From positions 1-64,000 of the forward strand of contig NZ_MLFR01000012.1 in the NCBI RefSeq assembly GCF_002095475.1: DNA of 64,000 nt, given 5' to 3'. Positions 17,857 through 25,004 of this stretch are shown here, in pieces (within the stretch, counting starts at the first letter, position 1; every line of letters begins with the position of its first letter). This DNA comes from Pantoea rwandensis (lineage in GTDB: Bacteria; Pseudomonadota; Gammaproteobacteria; Enterobacterales; Enterobacteriaceae). The translations under genes and the position numbers were made by a program. The notes below the pieces were generated by a model that had not been told where the DNA came from, made no database searches, and was given only the letters and a program-made list of their open reading frames with translations.

Positions 17857-18006
17857 ATGAACAATGCAAAATGGTTAGATGAGATGCAGCACCTCTATGC
17901 AACGCAGCCTCGGCCAGCATGGATTCCACGCATTTTTTGGCTCACCACGCAGCAGCGTACCCAGATTTTGACAGAGCTGCTTTTACCGCAAACCAAACGA
18001 GTGTGA
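17857..18006 (+). CDS. 49-residue small protein of unknown function
   Basis: This is a short ORF with an excellent ribosome-binding site (AGGAGG, 5 nt before the ATG), encoding MNNAKWLDEMQHLYATQPRP followed by an aromatic, Gln/Thr-rich second half. It has no signal peptide or membrane helix. It sits alone between two minus-strand genes after an AT-rich stretch (17700-17840) that could hold its promoter. A longer in-frame start at 17737 lacks a good ribosome-binding site and gives an implausible N-terminus. I do not recognise the family. Confidence 0.55.
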   Translation: MNNAKWLDEMQHLYATQPRPAWIPRIFWLTTQQRTQILTELLLPQTKRV

Positions 18007-18051
18007 AGGATCATGATGCCGGTTATTTTTAAGTTGCATAACCGGCCTTAA

Positions 18052-19089
18052 TCATTGCTCCTCAGCCACTTTCACCACGGTCTTACCGAAGTTCTTGCCT
18101 TTTAGCATATCGAAAAATGCCTGTGGCGCATTCTCCAAACCCTCGATCATATGCTCGCGGTAGTGAATTTTTTCCTGCTCAACCAAGGGTGCCATCGCCT
18201 GTAAAAATTCAGGATAACGATCACCATAATCCTGAAAAATAATGAAACCCTGCAGTCGAATGCGGCGTTTCAGAATGCCGCTGAGGATCTGCGGGGTACG
18301 ATCCGGGCCTTGCGGGAGGCGATTGCCACTACTGTAGCTGGAGACTAAACCACAAACCGGCACGCGCGCAGCCGTGTTCAGCAGCGGGAATACCGCATCA
18401 AACACTTTGCCACCGACGTTTTCAAAATAGATATCAATGCCATCAGGGCAGGCGTTTGCCAGCTGCTGAGCGAAATCTTCACTGTGATGGTCCAGACAGG
18501 CTGAGAAACCCAGTTTCTCAACGGCATAGCGACATTTCTCTTCGCCACCGGCGACGCCCACAACATGGCAACCTTTTAGCTTACCAAGCTGCCCAACGGT
18601 TGCGCCCACTGGGCCGGTTGCGGCGGCGACCACCAACGTCTCACCAGCCTTTGGCTGTCCAATATCCAGCAGCCCCATATAGGCGGTGAACCCTGGCATG
18701 CCGAGAATACCCAACGCCCAGGAAGGATGGGGCAGTTTGCCGATTTTACTGACGCCGCTGCCATCCGAAACGGCATAGCTCTGCCAGCCACTGCCTGCCA
18801 GCACCCAGTCACCGGCTTTAAAATCAGGATGCAGTGACTCGGCGACTTGAGAGACCGTCCCACCCACCATGGGTTGATCGAGCTGAGCCGGGGCCGCATA
18901 AGATTTGCTGTCATCCATACGACCGCGCATGTAGGGATCAAGTGACAGGTAAACGGTGCGCAACAACATTTCACCGTTATTCAATGCGGGAATCGGTTGT
19001 TCAACCAAACGAAAGTTGTCTTTGGTGGGTTCGCCATTGGGGCGAGAGGCGAGCAGCCAAGCATGATTGACGTTTGAATGTTGTGCCAT
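18052..19089 (-). CDS. curA: NADPH-dependent curcumin/alkenal reductase CurA
   Basis: This 345-residue zinc-free medium-chain reductase matches E. coli CurA (YncB) in length and motifs: LSLDPYMRGRM, MVGGTVS, LGMPGFTAYMGLLDIGQPKAGE, the NADPH-binding AAATGPVGATVGQ, and FENVGGKVFDAV. It reduces alpha,beta-unsaturated ketones and aldehydes such as curcumin. It is divergent from hipBA, and the twin operators at 19150-19210 lie 60-120 bp upstream of its start, so its promoter may be affected by HipB. Confidence 0.92.
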   Translation of the reverse strand: MAQHSNVNHAWLLASRPNGEPTKDNFRLVEQPIPALNNGEMLLRTVYLSLDPYMRGRMDDSKSYAAPAQLDQPMVGGTVSQVAESLHPDFKAGDWVLAGSGWQSYAVSDGSGVSKIGKLPHPSWALGILGMPGFTAYMGLLDIGQPKAGETLVVAAATGPVGATVGQLGKLKGCHVVGVAGGEEKCRYAVEKLGFSACLDHHSEDFAQQLANACPDGIDIYFENVGGKVFDAVFPLLNTAARVPVCGLVSSYSSGNRLPQGPDRTPQILSGILKRRIRLQGFIIFQDYGDRYPEFLQAMAPLVEQEKIHYREHMIEGLENAPQAFFDMLKGKNFGKTVVKVAEEQ

Positions 19090-19149
19090 GGAAACCTCAT
19101 TGTTGTGATCGATCTAGCAAGTGTAGCTGATAGTTAAACCTCGCCAGAA

Positions 19150-19210
19150 TGTTGCTATATAATAACATTTGGTTCATTATTGGTGTTTTGTTGCTATATA
19201 ACAACATTTG
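19150..19210. promoter_or_regulatory. Twin 22-bp near-palindromic operators upstream of hipB
   Basis: Two 22-bp copies, 19150-19171 and 19189-19210, differ at a single base. Each contains TGTTGC-TATATA-ACAACA or a one-base variant, a near-perfect palindrome. They lie 39 bp apart, start to start, and the second ends 7 bp before the hipB ATG. This is the expected position for HipB autorepression. The sequence differs from the E. coli HipB operator (TATCC-N8-GGATA). Confidence 0.75.
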
Positions 19211-19217
19211 AGGGTCT

Positions 19218-19469
19218 ATGCTGCCGGGTATGCTTGATATTGGTCAAAAGTGCCAAGAGAAACGAAAGGCGAAAGGGTGGACACAAAGCACCGCGGCCAC
19301 GCATGCGGGAATCCACCGAACGGTCATTTCACAAATAGAAAATGGCCTTTATTCCGGCTCCCTTAAAGCATTGACCCTCTATCTGAACGCGCTGGAGATG
19401 AAGCTTTCGGTGCAGTCAGCCGGTATGCCACAGTTAGATGAATTGGAGGCGTTGTTTAACGATGACTGA
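19218..19469 (+). CDS. hipB: HipB-type antitoxin, XRE-family DNA-binding protein
   Basis: This 83-residue protein consists almost wholly of an XRE helix-turn-helix (WTQSTAATHAGIHRTVISQIENG, about residues 21-43) plus a short acidic C-terminal tail ending in ALFNDD. HipB proteins bind HipA and repress the operon. The gene overlaps the hipA start by 8 bp, which implies translational coupling. GAGG precedes the ATG at 19218; an in-frame ATG at 19230 is possible. Confidence 0.85.
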   Translation: MLPGMLDIGQKCQEKRKAKGWTQSTAATHAGIHRTVISQIENGLYSGSLKALTLYLNALEMKLSVQSAGMPQLDELEALFNDD

Positions 19470-20694
19470 TTTAACGCAGCTTGCCAAACCCATACGGCAT
19501 ATTGAAGTTTATAGCGGTGGTGAATACAGCGGAAGATTATTGCATGAGAAGGGAAGCTATAATTTTAGCTATGATTCCGAAAGCGCCAGGGCTGTTTCAC
19601 TAACAATGCTTGCTGATAATCGTCTTGGTTACAACGGCAGTCGCTTATTCAACATCTTTGAAATGAATATTCCTGAAGGATATGTACGCTATCATATTGC
19701 AGAGCGGCTTCGCCGATATGTGGGTAATGTCAACGACATGCTCTTTCTGGCCTTACAGCAGGATACAGGTATTGGTGCATTATCTTACAAGAGTGACATA
19801 AACTTCCCTCGCCCTTCACCTGAAAAGCTTGATGACTTGTTGCATTGGGATCATAAAGAGAGTGCGTTTCAATATTTGCTAAATAAATATTTACTGCAAA
19901 CGTCAATCTCTGGTGTGCAACCCAAAGTGATGATCAGTACTGAGAGTCGCGGTACGGTGCTGTATCCCAACTTGATCGCCAAAACAGGGGATGAAGAGTA
20001 TCCGCGACTCGCTGAAAATGAGTTCATATGCATGTCACTTGCCAAGCTCTGCGGGCTTAAAGTGGCAGATTTCTGGTTATCAGACAATAAAGAACTCTTC
20101 ATTATGGAGCGCTTTGATATTCAACAAGATAAGCGTCTGGCCATGGAAGATTTTTGCGTGCTATCGGGAAAAACTTCGGACCATAAGTACAGTGGATCCT
20201 ATGAAACCGGTGGCAAGATTGTGAGCTTATTTACTCGCGACCAGTCGCAGGTTGAACAGTATTGGCGCTATGTAATCTTCAGCTGCATGGTAGGTAATGG
20301 CGATGCGCATCTAAAGAATTATTCATTGCTGTATTCGGCTCAGGATAATACCTCACCTAAGCTATCTCCTCTCTATGATGTCGTTAATACCGACATTTAT
20401 CCCACCACAGATAAAGAATTAGCGCTCAAGTTAAACAAAAGCAAAAAATTTCCCAACAGAGATGATTTATTGAAGTTTGCACGTGAGCTAAAAATCATTA
20501 AACCTGCATCTGTGATGGAACAGTTTGCGGATGTGATTAACGAGCAGTTAGTCAAGGGGACACTATTTGCAGATTTTCCAGAGTTAAAGGAGTCCATAGG
20601 CCGTTCACTGACTCGCAGTATGGCAACCAATAATCTGTTCCTGACAACCGATGTAAAACGCCCTAAAAAACGTAAGACGGATTCCCTGCTGTGA
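19462..20694 (+). CDS. hipA: HipA-type serine/threonine kinase toxin
   Basis: This 410-residue protein has the full HipA layout: an N-terminal couple_hipA-like subdomain (about 1-105), then the kinase. Visible motifs are the Ser-containing P-loop SISGVQPKVMIS, equivalent to the autophosphorylated E. coli Ser150 loop, LFIMERFDI, the catalytic GNGDAHLKNYSLLY, and the DFG-equivalent PLYDVVNT. E. coli HipA phosphorylates glutamyl-tRNA synthetase and causes persistence. It is slightly shorter than E. coli HipA (440 aa), and all catalytic residues seen are intact. Its base composition is visibly AT-richer than the neighbouring genes, which suggests acquisition by transfer. Confidence 0.88.
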   Translation: MTDLTQLAKPIRHIEVYSGGEYSGRLLHEKGSYNFSYDSESARAVSLTMLADNRLGYNGSRLFNIFEMNIPEGYVRYHIAERLRRYVGNVNDMLFLALQQDTGIGALSYKSDINFPRPSPEKLDDLLHWDHKESAFQYLLNKYLLQTSISGVQPKVMISTESRGTVLYPNLIAKTGDEEYPRLAENEFICMSLAKLCGLKVADFWLSDNKELFIMERFDIQQDKRLAMEDFCVLSGKTSDHKYSGSYETGGKIVSLFTRDQSQVEQYWRYVIFSCMVGNGDAHLKNYSLLYSAQDNTSPKLSPLYDVVNTDIYPTTDKELALKLNKSKKFPNRDDLLKFARELKIIKPASVMEQFADVINEQLVKGTLFADFPELKESIGRSLTRSMATNNLFLTTDVKRPKKRKTDSLL

Positions 20695-20792
20695 AAGGCA
20701 GACAGGCTTTAACTTCGCAGTGAGCCAGCGCACAATCCCACGCAAAAGTTTTTGCTGCGAAATAAGCTAACCTACTGAATAAACTGACGTGA

Positions 20793-20806
20793 TGTGCAAC
20801 TGCACA
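20793..20806. promoter_or_regulatory. 14-bp palindrome upstream of the sugar-diacid operon
   Basis: TGTGCA-AC-TGCACA is a perfect palindrome 84 bp before the MFS start, within a 195-bp gap (20695-20889) that has no gene. The 5-4-5 spacing does not fit CRP (N6), so it is better read as a candidate operator for an unknown regulator. Confidence 0.35.
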
Positions 20807-20889
20807 GACGGTCTCGGGCACTTTCACATAACGGCTCTCAAATCAGCTGCGTATACCTATAGCGGTGCTAATAACCCAATAGGTGACGC

Positions 20890-22245
20890 ATGACGCTTCA
20901 ACAATCTTCTGATTTAGCAGCAGATCACAACGCACACATTGCTTCAGCCATCGCGAAGTTTTTCCGCCGTATCATTCCGATGCTGGCGGTGATGCTCATC
21001 GTTAACCAGATTGATCGCGCCAATATCGGCTTCGTTAAAGCGGAGCTACAAGCCGATGCCGGAATCAGTGCCGCCGCTTTTGGTTTTGGCGCGGGGCTAT
21101 TTTTTATTGGTTATGCGCTGTTTGAAGTGCCCAGCAACTTGATGCTGAAGAAACTCGGGGCGCGGATCTGGCTCACTCGCATCATGATCACTTGGGGTAT
21201 CGTGGTGGTGATGACCGGGTTTGTGAGTACGCCGCTGCATTTTTATGTTCTACGCTTCTTGCTCGGCGTGGCCGAAGCGGGATTCTTTCCCGGCGTGCTG
21301 TTCTACTTTCGTCAATGGGTCCCCAATGCCTGGCGCGGGCGGGCAACAGCCATGGTATTAAGTGCCACGGCCAGCGCCTTTCTGTTTTCAGGTCCTCTTA
21401 CGGGCGCCATTCTGATGCTGCATGACGTGAACGGCCTGGCCGGTTGGAAGTGGGTCATGTTCCTGGAAGGAGGCGGTTCCATCGTCATCGGACTCTTGGC
21501 CGCCTTGGTGTTGGTCTCCAAACCCCAGGATGCTAAGTGGCTCAATGCCGCAGAGCAGCAGGCATTAAAACAGCAACTGGCACTGGAAGACGCGGCGCGT
21601 GATGTGAATGCCAAAGAGTATGGCCGCTGGGGCCTGCTGCGCGATCGTAGCCTACTGTTCTACTGTCTCATCTTCTTCACTATGACCATGACCGGATACA
21701 CCCTAGTGTTCTGGCTTCCGCAAATTATCCAGCGTATTCAGGGCTATAACAGTTTTGAAATTGGGCTGCTGACGGCAATTCCCTGGCTATGCGCGATAGT
21801 TGCCCTGTTTCTGTTGGGCAAAACCACTGACCGCTATCGCGACAAGCTGGATAAAGGGCTGGGTATCGCCATGCTGATTGCCGCTTGCGGCACGTTTATG
21901 GCGACCCTGGGTTCCCCTTGGTTTGGTTTTTTCGCGATGATCGTTGCTTGTATCGGCTCCAAAGTGAGCGCCGCCTTTTTCTGGCCGATGCCGCAAAGCG
22001 AATTACCCGCATCCATTGCCGCGCCCGGCATCGCATTGATTAACTCGATTGGCAACCTCGGCGGCTTCTTTGCGCCCACGGTGTTTGGCTACCTCGAACT
22101 TCATACGGGCAGCACCACCGGCGGACTCTACGCCTTGACCAGTGTTTCGGTCATCACTGGTGTAGGGCTGCTGTTGCGTCGTAAACCTGTTCCACCAGCA
22201 TTCGGTCACAAGGAGAGAAACCATGTCCGACACACCAGTCATTAA
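20890..22245 (+). CDS. MFS sugar-diacid transporter, ACS family (GudP-like)
   Basis: This 451-residue carrier has 12 predicted helices and ACS marks: NQIDRANIGFVKAELQ, GYALFEVPSNLML, GVAEAGFFPGVLFYFRQW, and the late SIAAPGIALINSIGNLGGFF. It is of the same family as the carrier at 3118 but clearly divergent in sequence. The 3' end overlaps the dehydratase gene by 23 bp, so the two are coupled. Glucarate, galactarate or a related aldarate is the likely substrate given the next two genes. Confidence 0.85.
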   Translation: MTLQQSSDLAADHNAHIASAIAKFFRRIIPMLAVMLIVNQIDRANIGFVKAELQADAGISAAAFGFGAGLFFIGYALFEVPSNLMLKKLGARIWLTRIMITWGIVVVMTGFVSTPLHFYVLRFLLGVAEAGFFPGVLFYFRQWVPNAWRGRATAMVLSATASAFLFSGPLTGAILMLHDVNGLAGWKWVMFLEGGGSIVIGLLAALVLVSKPQDAKWLNAAEQQALKQQLALEDAARDVNAKEYGRWGLLRDRSLLFYCLIFFTMTMTGYTLVFWLPQIIQRIQGYNSFEIGLLTAIPWLCAIVALFLLGKTTDRYRDKLDKGLGIAMLIAACGTFMATLGSPWFGFFAMIVACIGSKVSAAFFWPMPQSELPASIAAPGIALINSIGNLGGFFAPTVFGYLELHTGSTTGGLYALTSVSVITGVGLLLRRKPVPPAFGHKERNHVRHTSH

Positions 22246-23578
22246 CACCATGCGCGTTGTACCTGTCGCGGGGTACGACAGTATGTTGCTGAATATTGGC
22301 GGCGCGCATAACTGCTATTTCACACGTATTCTGGTGTTCCTGACGGACTCGTCAGGGAACGTTGGTGTCGGTGAGACACCTTGCCACGCATCCACCTTAC
22401 AGTTGCTGGAAGGGTTCCGCCCGCTGATTGTGGGGAGTTCACTGATGCGAGCGAATGCGACCTTGAGCCAGCTTTTTGCCAGCGACGCACGCAGCCAACA
22501 GACCTCTCATACCAACGACATTCATATCCCGCAAATGAACCCGGAGAAGTTTTATAACGCTGCGGCGGCCATTGAAGCGGCACTGTTAGACCTGCAAGGT
22601 AAATTTCTCAACCTGCCTGTTGCCGATCTTCTTGCCAGCGGGAAGCAGCGGGATCGCATTCCCGTGCTGGGCTATCTGTTCTACATCGCAGATCGTAAGC
22701 GCACCAATATGCATTACCGAACCGGTGAGGATGAGCCTGAAGGTTGGTTGCGCAGGCGCCATCAACCTGCGATGGACAGTGCAGCCGTTGTCGAACTGGC
22801 TGAAGCCGCGGTCGATAAATACGGCTTCCGCGATTTTAAGCTCAAAGGCGGTGTTCAGCACGGTGAAGTGGAAGTTGAAACCGTTGAGGCGTTGTTGTCG
22901 CGTTTCCCGCAGGCTCGTGTCACGGTCGATCCCAATGCCAGTTGGTCATTGGAAGACGCGATCCGTTTTGGCAAGCAACTGGCGGGCAAAGTGCCTTACC
23001 TGGAGGACCCCTGTGGTGCTGAGCAGGGGTATTCTGGGCGTGAAACCCTGGCCGAATTTCGACGAGCCACCGGTGTGTCCGTCGCGACTAACATGATCGC
23101 CAATGACTGGCGGCAGTTGCATCATGCATTGCAGCTCAATGCCATCGATATTCCCCTTGCCGATCCGCATTTTTGGACCCTGCGTAACGCTAACGTGGTG
23201 GCTCAACTGTGCAACGAATGGGGGCTCACCACGGGTTGCCACTCCAACAATCACTTTGATGTCTCTCTCGCCATGGTGGCCCATCTGGGGGCTGCTGCCC
23301 CTGGCGACCGCCAAACGGCCTTCGATACACACTGGATTTGGCAGGATGGCCAGCAATTAAGCCATCAACCTCCACAGATCCGTGACGGGTATCTGGAACT
23401 CCCGTCAGGACCAGGGTTGGGCATTGAAATGGATATGCAACGCGTTGAACAGGCGCATGCGTTGTATAACGCGCTCCCTGATAAGAACCGCAACGATGCA
23501 TTAGGGATGCAATTCTTGATAGATAACTGGCGTTATGATGCGAAACGGCCTGCGCTGGTTCGGGGAGAAAGGAAATGA
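22223..23578 (+). CDS. Glucarate-dehydratase-related enolase-superfamily protein (GudX-like)
   Basis: This 451-residue protein belongs to the enolase superfamily. It keeps the glucarate dehydratase residues: the KxK pair in FRDFKLKGGV, metal ligands in VDPNASW and YLEDPCGAEQGYSGRE, TNMIAND, and the catalytic His in GCHSNNHFD. GAHNCYFTR, LGYLFYI and GCHSNNHFD are closer to GudX than to GudD as I recall them. The loop after GVGET reads PCHASTLQLLEG instead of the PGG(E/D)-type loop, and the N-terminal capping region is shorter. It may therefore dehydrate a different diacid or work poorly on glucarate. Confidence 0.8.
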   Translation: MSDTPVINTMRVVPVAGYDSMLLNIGGAHNCYFTRILVFLTDSSGNVGVGETPCHASTLQLLEGFRPLIVGSSLMRANATLSQLFASDARSQQTSHTNDIHIPQMNPEKFYNAAAAIEAALLDLQGKFLNLPVADLLASGKQRDRIPVLGYLFYIADRKRTNMHYRTGEDEPEGWLRRRHQPAMDSAAVVELAEAAVDKYGFRDFKLKGGVQHGEVEVETVEALLSRFPQARVTVDPNASWSLEDAIRFGKQLAGKVPYLEDPCGAEQGYSGRETLAEFRRATGVSVATNMIANDWRQLHHALQLNAIDIPLADPHFWTLRNANVVAQLCNEWGLTTGCHSNNHFDVSLAMVAHLGAAAPGDRQTAFDTHWIWQDGQQLSHQPPQIRDGYLELPSGPGLGIEMDMQRVEQAHALYNALPDKNRNDALGMQFLIDNWRYDAKRPALVRGERK

Positions 23579-24690
23579 AGAAGACTTTTCAGGTCGCCAC
23601 TTTACTGGCAGCCATGGCATTAAGTACGCCGCTGTTGGCGAAAACCTTTGTTTATGTTTCCGAAGCGGATGATGGCACCATCGCGCGTTATGCATTGAAT
23701 GAGCAAACCGGTGCTTTGCAGTTGCTTGGGCGCACGCCCGCGGGAGGTAAAGTGATGCCGCTGGCGCTAAGCGCTGACCACCAGCATCTGTATGCGGCTA
23801 TCCGCAGTAAACCTCTGCGGCTACAGAGTTGGAAGATAGACCGTGCCACGGGCGATCTGAGTAAAACCGGCGAAGTCTCTGCCGCAGCCAGTTATCCCTA
23901 TATCAGCACCGATAAACAGGGACGATTCCTGCTTGGCGCTTCTTACGACGGCGATGTTGTCCACGTGTATCGTCTGGCTCAAGAGGGCGGTGTGATCGCA
24001 CCTCCCGTTGGCAGCTACAAAACCGGCCATGCAGCACACTCGGTGATTGTGGATGATGCCGGGCAAACCGCCTATGTTGGCAACCTCGGCACCGATCGTG
24101 TGCTGCAATTAGAACTCAGCAAAACGGGGGAACTTAGCGCACTGGCAAATGGCTACGTGAAGACCGCAGCGGAAAATGGGCCGCGCCACTCTGTGCTGTC
24201 TCCAGACCAACGCTATCTCTACAACGTGGGGGAAATGGGCGGCATCATCACGCAGTACAGTCGTAATGCTCAGGGCGAGCTGTCGAAAATTGCCGAGACA
24301 CCGAATGCGGTGGCGGCGGAGTATAAGCTGCAACACGGTCTTGAGCGCCCGCCGGGCTACAGTGACACCACGCCGCGCATTTGGGCAGCAGATATTCACA
24401 TCACCCCCGATGGACGTTTTCTCTACGTCAGCGAGCGCACCAGCAGTACCTTGACGGGTTACCACGTGGATAAAAACAGTGGCAAGCTGACGCTGATTGG
24501 CAGTTGGCCGGTCGAGCAGCAGCCCCGCAGTTTTGCGATAACCGGTGATGGCCGTTGGCTTATCGCCAGTGGTGAAAAAAGCAAGGTCACAGGCAGCTAT
24601 GCGATTGATAGCCAAAGCGGGGCGTTGAAAAAAGTCAGTGAAGCGCCGGCAGGGGGAGATGCAAACTGGGTGAGCATCGTGAGTGACTAA
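23575..24690 (+). CDS. Exported lactonase-family beta-propeller protein (YbhE/Pgl-like)
   Basis: This 371-residue protein has a signal peptide (MKKTFQVATLLAAMALSTPLLA, cleavage before KTF) and then a seven-bladed propeller of the 6-phosphogluconolactonase (YbhE) type. Seen are FVYVSEADDGTIARYALN, GLERPPGYSDTTPRIWAADIHITPDGRFLYVSER, and repeats of Y.L..Q-type blades. E. coli Pgl is cytosolic and lacks a signal peptide; this one is predicted periplasmic. With the coupled carrier and dehydratase, it probably opens aldarolactones to acids before uptake. It overlaps the dehydratase by ATGA. Confidence 0.82.
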   Translation: MKKTFQVATLLAAMALSTPLLAKTFVYVSEADDGTIARYALNEQTGALQLLGRTPAGGKVMPLALSADHQHLYAAIRSKPLRLQSWKIDRATGDLSKTGEVSAAASYPYISTDKQGRFLLGASYDGDVVHVYRLAQEGGVIAPPVGSYKTGHAAHSVIVDDAGQTAYVGNLGTDRVLQLELSKTGELSALANGYVKTAAENGPRHSVLSPDQRYLYNVGEMGGIITQYSRNAQGELSKIAETPNAVAAEYKLQHGLERPPGYSDTTPRIWAADIHITPDGRFLYVSERTSSTLTGYHVDKNSGKLTLIGSWPVEQQPRSFAITGDGRWLIASGEKSKVTGSYAIDSQSGALKKVSEAPAGGDANWVSIVSD

Positions 24691-24700
24691 GTTTTCGCTG

Positions 24701-24726
24701 ATCTGGCGCAGTAAATCGCGCCAGAT
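24701..24726 (+). terminator. Probable terminator of the sugar-diacid operon
   Basis: ATCTGGCGC (24701-24709) and GCGCCAGAT (24718-24726) form a perfect 9-bp stem with an 8-nt loop, 11 bp past the lactonase stop. A T-rich stretch follows about 14 nt later rather than at once, so termination may be imperfect. Confidence 0.55.
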
Positions 24727-24779
24727 TGCGCGAAATGTTTTTATGGAGGCGTTGTTATTGTTCAGGTTATTTTTTAAAG

Positions 24780-24795
24780 TGTGATCCAGAACACA
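24780..24795. promoter_or_regulatory. CRP-like site upstream of the FUSC exporter gene
   Basis: TGTGA-TCCAGA-ACACA matches the CRP consensus TGTGA-N6-TCACA at nine of ten conserved positions. It lies about 225 bp before the annotated FUSC start in a 314-bp gap (24691-25004) that holds no gene. Confidence 0.45.
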
Positions 24796-25004
24796 TTACC
24801 CCACTGATAACCGCCCCTTGAGAATCTGCTTTTAAATCAATGTGGTGATGAAATGGCTGCGTTTTTTAATATTAATACCATTAGTAAGCCTTAATAATTA
24901 TCCTGTTATTGATTGCTGGGTTAAAACATCATTTTTGATGCTGTAACAATTTGACGTATTTATCGCAGTGAGCAGATTCATTATTCTGTCAGGATACGCC
25001 GCAC

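Noticed and set aside
20793..20806. CRP site at the TGTGCA-AC-TGCACA palindrome
   Set aside because: The half-sites are separated by four bases instead of six, so it does not fit CRP and is kept only as an unknown operator.
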